A stretch of 64,000 nt of DNA from JAIBAJ01 sp965284645 (GTDB lineage Bacteria > Bacteroidota > Bacteroidia > JAIBAJ01), in the NCBI GenBank assembly GCA_965284645.1, contig OZ260106.1:3410001-3474000 (forward strand), written 5' to 3'. This document shows positions 45,025 to 54,003 of this stretch, one piece after another. Every line of letters starts with the position of its first letter. The stretch's first letter is position 1. The notes under the pieces were generated by a model. That model had not been told where the DNA came from. It made no database searches and worked only from the letters and a program-made list of their open reading frames with translations. Made by a program: the position numbers and the translations under genes.

Positions 45025-47163
45025 TTAAGCTTCTTGTTGTGATTTTCCTTTAACTTTTGCGATTACCTCGTCAGAGATATTCCTTGGAGCTTCGGCATAG
45101 TGGCTAAATTCCATTGTTGAAGAAGCCCTACCTGAAGTGATCGTACGCAATGAGGTAACGTAACCGAACATTTCACTTAAAGGAACTTTAGCTTTAACAA
45201 CTTGGGCACCACCACGGCTATCCATACCTTCCAATTGGCCACGACGCTTGTTCAAGTCACCGATAACATCACCCATATTTTCGTCTGGTGTAACTACTTC
45301 TACTTTCATGATAGGCTCCAACAATACTGGTCTAGCATTTTTGGCAGCTTCACGGAAGCCGATTTTAGCACAAACCTCAAAGGATAATGAATCCGAGTCA
45401 ACTGCGTGGTAAGAACCATCTTTCAGGGTAACTTTCATCGCATCGATTGGATAACCAGCCAATGGACCATTTTCCATAGAGGCTTTAAATCCTTTCTCAA
45501 CAGATGGAATAAACTCCCTTGGAATATTACCACCTACAACCTCGTTTACAAACTGTAAACCAGCTGTATGCGTTTCGTCTGCTGGACCGATTTCGAAAAC
45601 GATATCAGCAAATTTACCACGACCACCCGTTTGTTTTTTGTAAACCTCGCGGTGACCGAATTTACCAGTTAATGCTTCTTTATAAGCAACCTGAGGCGCA
45701 CCTTGGTTACATTCTACTTTAAACTCACGTTTAAGACGGTCAACGATGATCTCCAAGTGAAGTTCACCCATACCGCTAATAACAGTTTGTCCGGTTTCTT
45801 CGTCTGTGTGAACACGGAAGGTTGGATCTTCCTCGGCAAGTTTACCAAGTGCCAAACCTAATTTATCCACGTCAGTTTGTGTTTTTGGTTCAATCGCCAA
45901 ACCAATTACTGGTTCAGGGAAGGACATAGACTCAAGAACAATAGGATTTTTTTCATCACAAAGGGTATCACCTGTGCGAATATCTTTAAAACCAACAGCC
46001 GCTCCAATATCACCTGCTTCAATTCCTTGAATTTGGTTTTGCTTATTGGCATGCATTTGGAAGATACGAGAAATACGCTCTTTGTTCTCGGTACGTGTAT
46101 TCAACACATAAGAACCTGAATCAAGTTTACCAGAATAAACACGGAAGAAGGCTAAACGACCTACGAACGGGTCAGTTGCAATTTTGAAAGCCAAGGCTGC
46201 AAAAGGCTCGTTAGAATCTGGTTTACGAATTACCTCTTCACCTGTTTCAGGATTTGTACCTGTAACAGCTTCGATATCCATTGGACTTGGCAAAAATTTA
46301 ATTACCGCATCCAACATTGTTTGAACACCTTTGTTTTTGAAAGCCGAACCACACATCATTGGGGTGATTTTCATTGCAACGGTAGCCAAACGGATAGCCG
46401 AATTGATTTCCTCTTCAGTAATTGAATCAGGATTATCAAAGAATTTCTCCAACAATGAATCATCAAACTCTGCAATAGCCTCGATCAATTTGCCACGGTA
46501 TTCATCAACTTGAGCTTCCATATCAGCTGGGATTGGAATCTCAGTGTAAGTCATACCTTCCGTTGCATCGTCCCATACGATGGCTTTGCGGGTAATCAAA
46601 TCCACAACACCTTTAAAGGTTTCTTCAGCGCCGATAGGCAATTGAAGAGGAACTGGATTACCAGACAACATGCTACGAACTTGACCAACAACTGTATAGA
46701 AATCAGCACCAGCACGGTCCATTTTATTTACGAAACCGATACGTGGAACATTGTATTTGTTCATCTGACGCCATACGGTTTCAGATTGAGGTTCAACACC
46801 ACCTACTGCACAGAACAAAGCAACTGCTCCGTCCAATACACGAAGTGAACGTTCAACCTCCACTGTAAAGTCAACGTGACCTGGAGTATCGATTAGGTTA
46901 ATTTGGTAAGATTTTGTTTCAGGAGTCAATTTACCGTTTGCGGTTGGGAACTTCCAGAAAGTGGTGGTAGCTGCGGAGGTAATGGTAATACCACGCTCTT
47001 GCTCTTGAACCATCCAGTCCATAGTAGCAGCACCATCGTGTACCTCACCGATTTTGTGTACTTTACCAGTATAGTAAAGGATACGCTCGGAGGTAGTGGT
47101 TTTTCCGGCATCAATGTGTGCCGAAATTCCGATGTTACGAGTGAATCTTAAGTCTCTAGCCAT
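45025..47163 (-). CDS. fusA: Elongation factor G
   Basis: EF-G is the GTPase that moves tRNA and mRNA through the ribosome. The 712 residues have G1 AHIDAGKT (15-22), RGITI, DTPGHVD and NKMD, then domains II to V. Length and motifs are those of a functional EF-G1. No tuf gene accompanies it. Confidence 0.97.
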   Translation of the reverse strand: MARDLRFTRNIGISAHIDAGKTTTSERILYYTGKVHKIGEVHDGAATMDWMVQEQERGITITSAATTTFWKFPTANGKLTPETKSYQINLIDTPGHVDFTVEVERSLRVLDGAVALFCAVGGVEPQSETVWRQMNKYNVPRIGFVNKMDRAGADFYTVVGQVRSMLSGNPVPLQLPIGAEETFKGVVDLITRKAIVWDDATEGMTYTEIPIPADMEAQVDEYRGKLIEAIAEFDDSLLEKFFDNPDSITEEEINSAIRLATVAMKITPMMCGSAFKNKGVQTMLDAVIKFLPSPMDIEAVTGTNPETGEEVIRKPDSNEPFAALAFKIATDPFVGRLAFFRVYSGKLDSGSYVLNTRTENKERISRIFQMHANKQNQIQGIEAGDIGAAVGFKDIRTGDTLCDEKNPIVLESMSFPEPVIGLAIEPKTQTDVDKLGLALGKLAEEDPTFRVHTDEETGQTVISGMGELHLEIIVDRLKREFKVECNQGAPQVAYKEALTGKFGHREVYKKQTGGRGKFADIVFEIGPADETHTAGLQFVNEVVGGNIPREFIPSVEKGFKASMENGPLAGYPIDAMKVTLKDGSYHAVDSDSLSFEVCAKIGFREAAKNARPVLLEPIMKVEVVTPDENMGDVIGDLNKRRGQLEGMDSRGGAQVVKAKVPLSEMFGYVTSLRTITSGRASSTMEFSHYAEAPRNISDEVIAKVKGKSQQEA

Positions 47164-47218
47164 TTGTTAAGTGGTGGTTTTTATTCCACCGATAAGTGTT
47201 GTTTTGGGTAAAAGCTGA

Positions 47219-47686
47219 TTAGAAGCGGAAGTGAGAGAAAGCTTTGTTTGCTTCTGCCATACGGTGCGTATCCTCTTTCTTTTTATGAGCGGCGCCTTCT
47301 TCTTTGTAAGCTGCCATAATCTCACCGGCCAATTTACCGGCCATAGATTTCTCATTACGTTTACGGGTATACAATACCATCCATTTGATTCCAAGAGAAA
47401 CACGACGATCTGGACGGATCTCTTGAGGAATTTGGAAGGTAGCTCCACCAACCCTACGACTGCGTACTTCTACTGCAGGCATAACATTGGTCAATGCTTT
47501 TTTCCATACGTTAAGACCATCCTCTTGCAGACGTTCTCCTACGATGTTAATGGCATCATAGAAAATTTCGTAAGCAACGGATTTCTTTCCGTCGTACATT
47601 AAATTGTTTACAAAACGAGTTACTAACTGATCGTTGAATTTTGGATCAGGAAGCAGCGGTTTTCTTTTTGGTGTTGATTTTCTCAT
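47219..47686 (-). CDS. rpsG: 30S ribosomal protein S7
   Basis: S7 nucleates 30S head assembly. The 155 residues begin MRKSTPKRKPLLPDPKF and include NVMPAVEVRSRRVGGATFQI. A gap of 104 bases to rpsL is the largest inside the superoperon. Confidence 0.97.
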   Translation of the reverse strand: MRKSTPKRKPLLPDPKFNDQLVTRFVNNLMYDGKKSVAYEIFYDAINIVGERLQEDGLNVWKKALTNVMPAVEVRSRRVGGATFQIPQEIRPDRRVSLGIKWMVLYTRKRNEKSMAGKLAGEIMAAYKEEGAAHKKKEDTHRMAEANKAFSHFRF

Positions 47687-47790
47687 TGCGATAAAAACTT
47701 GCTATTCATCCCGATGGTACGGGAGAAAATATTATCAGTAAAATGAAAAGAACTTTGGGCTAGGCCCGTTTATTAAAGTTAACTTTTAGC

Positions 47791-48207
47791 TTATTTTTTC
47801 TTTTTAGCTGGAGCAGCTGCTGGCGCTCCACCTTTTGTTTTTGGTCTTTTGGTTCCGTATTTAGAACGACGTTGATTACGTCCTTCTACACCGGCAGTAT
47901 CCAAAGTACCGCGAACGATGTGGTAACGTACCCCTGGAAGATCTTTAACCCTTCCACCACGAATAAGAACAATAGAGTGCTCTTGTAAGTTGTGGCCTTC
48001 TCCTGGGATGTAAGCAATCACCTCGATACCATTTGTTAAACGAACTTTTGCTACTTTACGCATAGCTGAGTTCGGTTTCTTTGGCGTGGTTGTGTAAACA
48101 CGTGTACAAACTCCGCGACGTTGAGGACATGAATCCAACGCTGGAGATTTTGTTTTGAAAGTCTTGTCTGTCCTTCCTTTGCGTACTAACTGTTGTATAG
48201 TTGGCAT
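47791..48207 (-). CDS. rpsL: 30S ribosomal protein S12
   Basis: S12 monitors decoding in the A site. The 138 residues have TTTPKKPNSAMRKVAKVRLT and IRGGRVKDLPGVRYHIVRG. The Lys corresponding to the classical streptomycin-sensitive position (PKKPNSA) is retained. A Lys/Ala tail follows. It is the first gene of the superoperon. Confidence 0.97.
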   Translation of the reverse strand: MPTIQQLVRKGRTDKTFKTKSPALDSCPQRRGVCTRVYTTTPKKPNSAMRKVAKVRLTNGIEVIAYIPGEGHNLQEHSIVLIRGGRVKDLPGVRYHIVRGTLDTAGVEGRNQRRSKYGTKRPKTKGGAPAAAPAKKKK

Positions 48208-48264
48208 TGCTCTTAGTTGATTTTATTTCTGTTAAAAAAAGAGATACCCCGTTTTTTGGGACTG

Positions 48265-48294
48265 CAAAAGTAGAAACTTTTTTGAATCCTCCAA
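48265..48294 (-). promoter_or_regulatory. Main promoter of the ribosomal superoperon
   Basis: On the minus strand TTG (48292-48294) and TACTTTTG (48265-48272) are spaced by 19 bases, matching the -33/-7 pattern of Bacteroidota. The leader to rpsL would be about 50 bases and holds a small CCC/GGG hairpin near 48247-48260. Confidence 0.65.
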
Positions 48295-48514
48295 CAATTT
48301 ATGAAAATATTTTTCAAAAAATGTATAAACTATATTTTGTTTGTATCTAAATCTTAGGGAAGTCATGAGGACGAATTCATCCTACAAGCCCTATTGGTTC
48401 TGCATTATTCTATTTCCTTTCATTCTAATTCCGATCATTTGTCTTAACATAGTCAAAAGAGTAATCAAGGAACCGTACTGTAATATTTCACCAAAAACCG
48501 GGCACGAAGGACCT

Positions 48515-48656
48515 CGGGCAAGGATAGAGGCAGTGTAGCCCACAGGGATGCGTAGGCACGGAGCAGACCGAGGACTACCGCCGAAAGCCTGACCCGGCCG
48601 CCCTTGTAGGATGTTTTTTGTCAGGCAAGGCTGTATTTGGCGGACGGGGGCCCGCC
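48515..48656 (+). repeat. Structured intergenic repeat, copy D (short arm 1)
   Basis: Outer CGGGC (48515-48519) pairs with GCCCG (48650-48654). Arm 2 pairs CCGgCCGCC (48594-48602) with GGCGGaCGG (48639-48647), eight of nine pairs. Arm 1 is nearly absent, in contrast to the other copies. The core GGATAGAGGCAGTGTAGCCC and GAGGACTACCGCCGAAAGCC are as in copy B. Confidence 0.72.
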
Positions 48657-48733
48657 TACCCTTTCTTAATATCCAAATCAAATTCTTAGGATTTTAGCCA
48701 TTGAGACTATTCGATTTGAATACCGAAGGGCTT

Positions 48734-48768
48734 AAAAACACAAAACCCCGCCTTCTTAGGGGCGAGGT
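48734..48768 (-). terminator. Terminator of the phasin-like gene
   Basis: On the minus strand ACCTCGCC and GGCGGGGT form an 8-bp stem with one G-T pair, then TTTTGTGTTTTT. Confidence 0.75.
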
Positions 48769-48802
48769 CCGTGCTGTTTAACCTTAAAAACCTGCGTCTG
48801 GA

Positions 48803-49123
48803 TTAAGCTTTAGCTGTAGCCTTAGCAGTCTTTTCTTTTCCTAACTTGCTTTCCAAGTCGGAAACTTTCTTTTTCAATTTCTCTAGTTCAGCTTCTTCTG
48901 ATTTGTTAACTCCCAATTTTTCAGTCAAAGCCTCGTAGCGTTTTTCTAAGTCTTTTTTACCTTTGTCAGCTTTGTCCAAGAACTCGTCAACTAGTTTTTT
49001 ACCTTCAGTTTCAGAGATTTTACCTTTCTTAACTAGATCGGTAACTTGTTTTTGAAAACGGTCTGAAGTAGCAGCGGCCAATTCAACACCAGCGTAAAGA
49101 AATTTTTTAAGTGCGTCTTCCAT
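48803..49123 (-). CDS. Phasin-family-like small helical protein
   Basis: A 106-residue, highly charged, all-helical protein without signal peptide. The N-terminal part (ALKKFLYAGVELAAATSDRF) and the coiled-coil-like rest (ELEKLKKKVSDLESKLGKEK) resemble the phasin / polyhydroxyalkanoate-granule-associated family. Whether the organism makes such granules is not shown here; no PHA synthase is in the window. It is a single gene with its own promoter and terminator. Confidence 0.65.
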   Translation of the reverse strand: MEDALKKFLYAGVELAAATSDRFQKQVTDLVKKGKISETEGKKLVDEFLDKADKGKKDLEKRYEALTEKLGVNKSEEAELEKLKKKVSDLESKLGKEKTAKATAKA

Positions 49124-49195
49124 TTTAATTTGAATTTGAGTGTTTATAATTTTTAATGTTTGTATTTTTCAAACTTGATACCCCATTGGCAATCT

Positions 49196-49233
49196 CCGTG
49201 CTAAAAGTTTGGCACGGTGGAATGCCAAACTTA
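49196..49233 (-). promoter_or_regulatory. Promoter element and 5' leader hairpin of the phasin-like gene
   Basis: The minus strand has TAAGTTTG at 49226-49233 (TAnnTTTG). Just downstream, GCACGG and CCGTGC (49212-49217 and 49196-49201) can form a stem in the leader. A second 10-bp stem (49205-49214 with 49223-49232) excludes the first, but part of it lies in the promoter. Confidence 0.35.
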
Positions 49234-49393
49234 TAAAGCACACCAAAGAAAATACAGGAAACCCTTTAAAAATAAGGGAAAGAGCATGAAAACAGTTGCG
49301 AATTAATTATTTTTACAAAACAAAAAACTGACAAAAAGTTCTGCCAAGGCCAAGGGAATCACTTCGTATGTCAGGTAATGGCTTGTGTCCGTG

Positions 49394-50137
49394 TCAGGTT
49401 TTTGGATGCATTTTTAGCTCCAAACTTTGGCCATCCCATTTGGCATAGCTCTGATACCTTATCCAATCACCTAAGTTAATGTACCTCGCACCAGGATAAG
49501 CCTCCATATCTAAAGGCAGGTGTCGGTGGCCAAAAATAAAGAAGTCGATACCATGTTCTTTGGGGAAATGGCGGGTGTATTGCACGAGGTATTCCTTGTC
49601 GTCGCCTGTGTAAACCTCGTCTGAATCACCATTGGCTAGGCGACTCCGTTTGCTCCAGTAATTCGCCAAACCGAAGGCGAAATTTGGGTGAAGTCGGGCA
49701 AACAACCATTGGCATACCTTATTAGCGAATACTTTCTTTATAAACTTGTAGCCATGATCGCCCGGACCTAAACCATCGCCATGGCCAATCATGAATTTCT
49801 TACCATCGAGGTTAAGAACAATCGGTTCGCGGTGCAACTTTACACCAATTTCTTCTTGAAGGTAACCAAACATCCACATATCGTGGTTTCCGGTAAACAC
49901 ATGCACCTCGATCCCTGCATCTACACATTCGGCCATCTTGCCCAATAACCTCACATAACCTTTTGGTATGGTGTATTTATATTCAAACCAAAAATCAAAA
50001 AGGTCGCCAACTAAGAAAATAGCCTTGGCATGAGGTTTTATTTCGTCCAAAAAGGCTACAATCCTTTTTTCCCGTTCTTGGCTTTTGGCTAAGGTTGGAA
50101 CTCCAAGATGAAAATCAGAAAGAAAGTAATAATTCAA
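49394..50137 (-). CDS. UDP-2,3-diacylglucosamine diphosphatase-like metallophosphoesterase
   Basis: An LpxH-like enzyme of lipid A synthesis that splits UDP-diacylglucosamine to lipid X and UMP. The 247 residues keep the calcineurin-like metal motifs: SDFHLG (7-12), GDLFDFW, FTGNHDMW, IGHGDGLG and FGHRHLP. It starts 11 bases after the small fused E1 gene. Confidence 0.85.
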   Translation of the reverse strand: MNYYFLSDFHLGVPTLAKSQEREKRIVAFLDEIKPHAKAIFLVGDLFDFWFEYKYTIPKGYVRLLGKMAECVDAGIEVHVFTGNHDMWMFGYLQEEIGVKLHREPIVLNLDGKKFMIGHGDGLGPGDHGYKFIKKVFANKVCQWLFARLHPNFAFGLANYWSKRSRLANGDSDEVYTGDDKEYLVQYTRHFPKEHGIDFFIFGHRHLPLDMEAYPGARYINLGDWIRYQSYAKWDGQSLELKMHPKT

Positions 50138-50148
50138 CCTTTCGTATA

Positions 50149-52125
50149 TTAATAGGTAAGAAGGTCTAGCAATTGTTTTTCAAACCGCTCCTTTGGCAAG
50201 AAATTTTGCTCCAAGGCGGTATTAAATGGAACGGGAGTATCTAAACTGCCCGAACGAACGACTGGGGCATCCAGGTATTGAAAACACTGTTCGTTAATCC
50301 AAGCGGCTAGCTCACCTCCTATTCCACCGGTTAGAGTATCCTCATGCAAAACAATAGCTTTACCTGTTTTCTTCACACTTTGGGCAATCGCTTCTTTATC
50401 GAACGGCAGGAGAGTACGCAAATCAATCAAATCAGCAGAAATAGATGGATGTTTTTCCAAAATTTCTTGAGCCCAATGAACTCCGAATCCATAGGTAATA
50501 ATACTTACCTCGTTGCCCTCTTGAATGCGTTTAGCTTTACCGATCGGAACCGTGTAGTAAGCATCGGGCACATCTCCGGAGATACTTCGATACAAAGCTT
50601 TATGTTCAAAGAAAAGCACAGGATTTGGATCCTCGAAAGCAGCCAACAATAAGCCTTTTGCATCTTCGGGATTGGAAGGGAAAAGAATTTTCAGTCCGGG
50701 CACATGGAAAAACCAAGCCTCATTGCTTTGGGAGTGAAAGGGTCCGGCCCCTACCCCAGCGCCAGTAGGCATTCGAACTACCACATCAGCTTGTTGACCC
50801 CACCGCCAATAACTTTTGGCAAGGTTGTTAACGATTTGATTAAAGCCACAAGTAACAAAATCGGCAAACTGCATTTCAACCATGGCTTTCATACCTGCGA
50901 TAGACAAGCCTAAGCCAGTTCCTACTATAGCACTTTCGCACAATGGGGTATTCCTCACCCTTTCTTTTCCAAACGCTTCAACAAATCCTTCTGTAACTTT
51001 AAATACGCCTCCATATTCAGCAATATCTTGACCCATCAAAACCAGGTTCGGATGCTTTTCCATTGCCATTTTGAGACCATCGCTAACGGCATTTATTAAG
51101 CGCTTGTTGGTTACAGGGCCGGATGCAATGGTAGGTTGTGAAGGATTAGGGGCATAAATATCGGCCAATTCGAGTGCTGTATTAGGAACAATTTCAGGTT
51201 CTCCAAAGGCAATTTCTATGGCTTGTTCGATTTCAGTTTTGATTTCTTTCCGGTAGCCTTCCTCCATTTCATCGGTTAGGATACCTTGTTCCTTCAGCCA
51301 TTTAGCATAATTATCGAGCGGATCTTTTTGTCCCCAAAGTTCAAATAATTCTTTAGGAACATATTTGGTACCGCTGGCTTCTTCATGACCACGCATACGG
51401 AATGTTATGCATTCGAGCAGAATGGGTCGAGGGTTTTGGCGAAGGTCTTCGGCCAACTCCAATACCTTAGTATATACTTCCAAAAGGTTGTTTCCATCAA
51501 TCTGCACCCCTTCGATACCATAACCAATGGCTTTATCTATAAATTGTTTGCACTTAAACTGTTCGAGGGAAGGAGTAGAAAGTCCGTAGCCGTTATTTTC
51601 AATGACAAAAATAACAGGGAGGTTCCAAACGGCAGCCACATTAATTGATTCATGGAAATCACCTTCACTAGAGCCTCCATCACCTGTAAATACGGCCGTA
51701 ACCTTTTTTTCTTTTTTAAGCAGATGGCTTAGGGCTATTCCATCGGCAATGCCCATTTGAGGACCAAGGTGAGAAATCATTCCTACGATATGATGTTCAT
51801 TCGATCCGAAATGGAAGGAACGTTCCCTACCTTTCGAAAATCCAGAGGCTTTACCTTGAAACTGGGCAAATAGTTGGCTCAATTTCATTCCACGCCCAGT
51901 GAATACACCAAGGTTTCGGTGCATGGGGAGAATATATTCTGTAGAATCGAGAGCCGAGACCAGCCCCACAGAGATAGCTTCCTGACCAATTCCACTGAAC
52001 CATTTTGAAATTTTACCTTGACGAAGCAGAAGAAGCATTTTTTCTTCAATCATTCGAGGCTTGAGAATTCCTTGGTAGAGCTGTAAAAGGGTTTGGTCGG
52101 GAAGGTTTTTGCGATCAAAATTCAT
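50149..52125 (-). CDS. Fused alpha-beta 2-oxoacid dehydrogenase E1 component (standard form)
   Basis: Start at 52125 (MNFDRKNLPDQTLL), supported by a promoter element directly upstream; 658 residues. The alpha half has the canonical thiamine motif GDGGSSEGDF through IENNGYG. The beta half (GQDIAEYGGVFKVTEGFVEA and HEDTLTGGIGGE) follows. It is the 2-oxoisovalerate-type E1, feeding a branched-chain or related dehydrogenase complex whose E2/E3 are elsewhere. Paralogue of the gene at 26719. Confidence 0.9.
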   Translation of the reverse strand: MNFDRKNLPDQTLLQLYQGILKPRMIEEKMLLLLRQGKISKWFSGIGQEAISVGLVSALDSTEYILPMHRNLGVFTGRGMKLSQLFAQFQGKASGFSKGRERSFHFGSNEHHIVGMISHLGPQMGIADGIALSHLLKKEKKVTAVFTGDGGSSEGDFHESINVAAVWNLPVIFVIENNGYGLSTPSLEQFKCKQFIDKAIGYGIEGVQIDGNNLLEVYTKVLELAEDLRQNPRPILLECITFRMRGHEEASGTKYVPKELFELWGQKDPLDNYAKWLKEQGILTDEMEEGYRKEIKTEIEQAIEIAFGEPEIVPNTALELADIYAPNPSQPTIASGPVTNKRLINAVSDGLKMAMEKHPNLVLMGQDIAEYGGVFKVTEGFVEAFGKERVRNTPLCESAIVGTGLGLSIAGMKAMVEMQFADFVTCGFNQIVNNLAKSYWRWGQQADVVVRMPTGAGVGAGPFHSQSNEAWFFHVPGLKILFPSNPEDAKGLLLAAFEDPNPVLFFEHKALYRSISGDVPDAYYTVPIGKAKRIQEGNEVSIITYGFGVHWAQEILEKHPSISADLIDLRTLLPFDKEAIAQSVKKTGKAIVLHEDTLTGGIGGELAAWINEQCFQYLDAPVVRSGSLDTPVPFNTALEQNFLPKERFEKQLLDLLTY

Positions 52126-52130
52126 TGGGG

Positions 52131-52138
52131 CAAAGTTA
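52131..52138 (-). promoter_or_regulatory. -7 promoter element of the standard E1 gene
   Basis: The minus strand reads TAACTTTG, matching TAnnTTTG, and lies only 5 bases from the ATG at 52125. Transcripts would be nearly leaderless. Confidence 0.4.
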
Positions 52139-52452
52139 TTTACTTTAGTCAAGAATCTACATCAGAAATCTACTCATCTTCTTTTCACTTCACTATCAGA
52201 CCTTTACTTCTATTCCTTATTTCACATGGACAGCAACTTTTTACTTCACAAACCGCCTGTGTACACTACTAAACATTCCAGCCTTTTTAGGTCTTATTCT
52301 TGAATAAAGGTGAAAATTGGAATAGATTTCTTACACCTTTCTGACAAGCAAAAATCCCTTCAAAACCCTTTTCAATAAAGCGTTTAAAGCATACCACTAT
52401 TATTCAACCATTCTACAATTAATAAATTTCTTTATTTTTTTGTGATTTTTTT
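52139..52452. other. Intergenic stretch with no recognised feature
   Basis: AT-rich spacer between divergent genes. The frames present are short and not protein-like. Confidence 0.45.
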
Positions 52453-52482
52453 TTTGTTGTATCAGGGATAATTATACATTTG
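52453..52482 (+). promoter_or_regulatory. Promoter of the RRM protein gene
   Basis: TTTG (52453-52456) and TACATTTG (52475-52482) with an 18-base spacer match the -33/-7 pattern. The leader is about 20 bases. Confidence 0.6.
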
Positions 52483-52508
52483 TCGGAACAATATTTTCAC
52501 ATTTTACA

Positions 52509-52778
52509 ATGAATCTTTATATCGGAAACATTTCTTACAGGACCCGACAAAACGACCTAGCTCAATTATTTTCTAACTACGGACAAGTTAGTTCCGCCAC
52601 TATTATCACCGACAAAGTTACAGGACGTAGCAAAGGTTTTGGTTTTGTGGACATGCCAAATGACAGCGAAGCTCTTGCTGCTATTGAAGCTGTAAACGGA
52701 ATGGATTTCAACGGAAGAAACTTGACCGTTAACCAAGCCAAACCAAGAGAAGAAAGACCAAGACAATCAAGAGACTAA
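52509..52778 (+). CDS. RRM-type RNA-binding protein
   Basis: An 89-residue single RNA-recognition-motif protein of the bacterial Rbp type. RNP2 LYIGNI is at 3-8 and RNP1 KGFGFVDM at 42-49, followed by a short Arg-rich tail. These proteins bind RNA and are often cold-induced. It has its own promoter and terminator. Confidence 0.95.
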   Translation: MNLYIGNISYRTRQNDLAQLFSNYGQVSSATIITDKVTGRSKGFGFVDMPNDSEALAAIEAVNGMDFNGRNLTVNQAKPREERPRQSRD

Positions 52779-52798
52779 TTATCTCATTCATCCTATAC

Positions 52799-52838
52799 AA
52801 AGGGGAATTAGCACTTGCTACTTCCCCTTTTCTTTTTT
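52799..52838 (+). terminator. Terminator of the RRM gene
   Basis: AAAGGGGAA and TTCCCCTTT form a 9-bp stem, followed by TTCTTTTTT. Confidence 0.85.
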
Positions 52839-52856
52839 ATATCCATTTCATTTCAC

Positions 52857-52864
52857 ACCTTTGC
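52857..52864 (+). promoter_or_regulatory. Possible -7 element of the glycosyltransferase gene
   Basis: CACCTTTG lacks the leading T of TAnnTTTG but keeps the A and TTTG, and is followed by CAG as at other starts here. It is 14 bases before the ATG. Confidence 0.25.
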
Positions 52865-52878
52865 AGGGTTTGTAAACA

Positions 52879-54003
52879 ATGAAGGTTCTGCACATCATTC
52901 CAACCTTACAGCTCGGTGGCGCCGAAAAACTTTGCATTGACATATGTGATGAATTGTCAAAACGCCCTGGAGTGGAGGTTAAATTAGCTTTGTTACAAAA
53001 CCAAATCGAACATGATATAACGCAAATTAATTTTGAAATTGTTCCGGTTGAATCTGTTTTTATCCCATCTATCTTAGGAAAGGCCACCGTTAAACTTCAA
53101 GGACTTGAAAAGCTAATTCATGAGTTCAAGCCAGATGTTATTCATACCCATTTGTTTAGAGCCGAGATTACAGCCCGTTACCATATTCATGAAAAAGTGG
53201 TGTACATAAGCCATTCCCATGATAAAATGCACCAACTTGAAAAGCCAACTTGGACTACCCTTTTTAACAAGAAAAAACTCACCTTGGCTTATGAAAGGAA
53301 ATGGATACTTGATCGGTACAAGCAATGCAGAAACAAGTTTATTACCATTTCCAAGGACACCTATTCTTATTTCAAAACCAATCTACCTGCTGAACTTGAG
53401 TCCAATGTTTACCTACTTCACAATGCTGTAAACACCCGAAAGTATAAATACCCTGAACGAAGCTTTAACCCAAACTTTCCAAAGAAACTTTTATCTATTG
53501 GAAGTTTGATCCCTATAAAGAACCATACCTTTTTATTGGATGTGGTGAAAACCTTGAACGATAAAAACTACCCCGTAGAGTTACAAATATTGGGTAAAGG
53601 CAAGGAATTAGAAAACCTAAAATCAAAGGCCAGCCATTTAGGTATTGAAAAACTAGTCCATTTTTCGGCTACTACCCAAATATCCCCTTTTTTAAAAGAG
53701 GCTGATTTATATGTGCATGCTTGCAAAAAGGAAGGATTCGGTTTGGTATTTGTGGAGGCCGGTTCGGCAGGTTTACCCTTGCTTAGCCTAGATGGGCAAG
53801 GCAATCGAGAATTAATTGAAAATGGTACAAACGGATTTATGTTCCCAGAAGAAAACGCAGAAATATTTGCCGAAAAAATAATAGAAGTTCTATCCGCTGA
53901 AGGTACTTACCAAAAGCTATCTCAAAATGCGGTACAACAAGCTGCGCAATACGACATTGTACCTTATGTAGATAGGCTTTTAGAAATCTACGCTAAAAAT
54001 TGA
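52879..54003 (+). CDS. GT4-family glycosyltransferase
   Basis: A GT-B-fold retaining sugar transferase. The 374 residues have the N-terminal HIIPTLQLGGAEKLCIDICD segment and the C-terminal donor site KEGFGLVFVEAGSAGLP, with the EX7E motif. The acceptor is unknown, probably a surface glycan. Its last 11 bases overlap the end of the convergent TonB receptor gene. Confidence 0.88.
   Translation: MKVLHIIPTLQLGGAEKLCIDICDELSKRPGVEVKLALLQNQIEHDITQINFEIVPVESVFIPSILGKATVKLQGLEKLIHEFKPDVIHTHLFRAEITARYHIHEKVVYISHSHDKMHQLEKPTWTTLFNKKKLTLAYERKWILDRYKQCRNKFITISKDTYSYFKTNLPAELESNVYLLHNAVNTRKYKYPERSFNPNFPKKLLSIGSLIPIKNHTFLLDVVKTLNDKNYPVELQILGKGKELENLKSKASHLGIEKLVHFSATTQISPFLKEADLYVHACKKEGFGLVFVEAGSAGLPLLSLDGQGNRELIENGTNGFMFPEENAEIFAEKIIEVLSAEGTYQKLSQNAVQQAAQYDIVPYVDRLLEIYAKN

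Noticed and set aside
48341..48538. A 65-codon frame (+) with a hydrophobic segment upstream of repeat D
   Set aside because: It runs into the structured repeat for its last part, lacks a convincing start context, and the composition after the hydrophobic part is not protein-like.
48210..48800. tRNA genes or tuf near the ribosomal cluster
   Set aside because: No cloverleaf-like sequence with a T-loop GTTCRANTC or GTPase frame was seen in the gaps on either side.
49196..49232. A riboswitch-like two-state hairpin upstream of the phasin-like gene
   Set aside because: The longer stem overlaps the presumed promoter and would not be fully transcribed, so a switch is unlikely; kept only as a leader hairpin.
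52109..52303. A 64-codon frame (+) over the E1 start region
   Set aside because: It overlaps the start of the standard E1 gene on the other strand and has no family resemblance.
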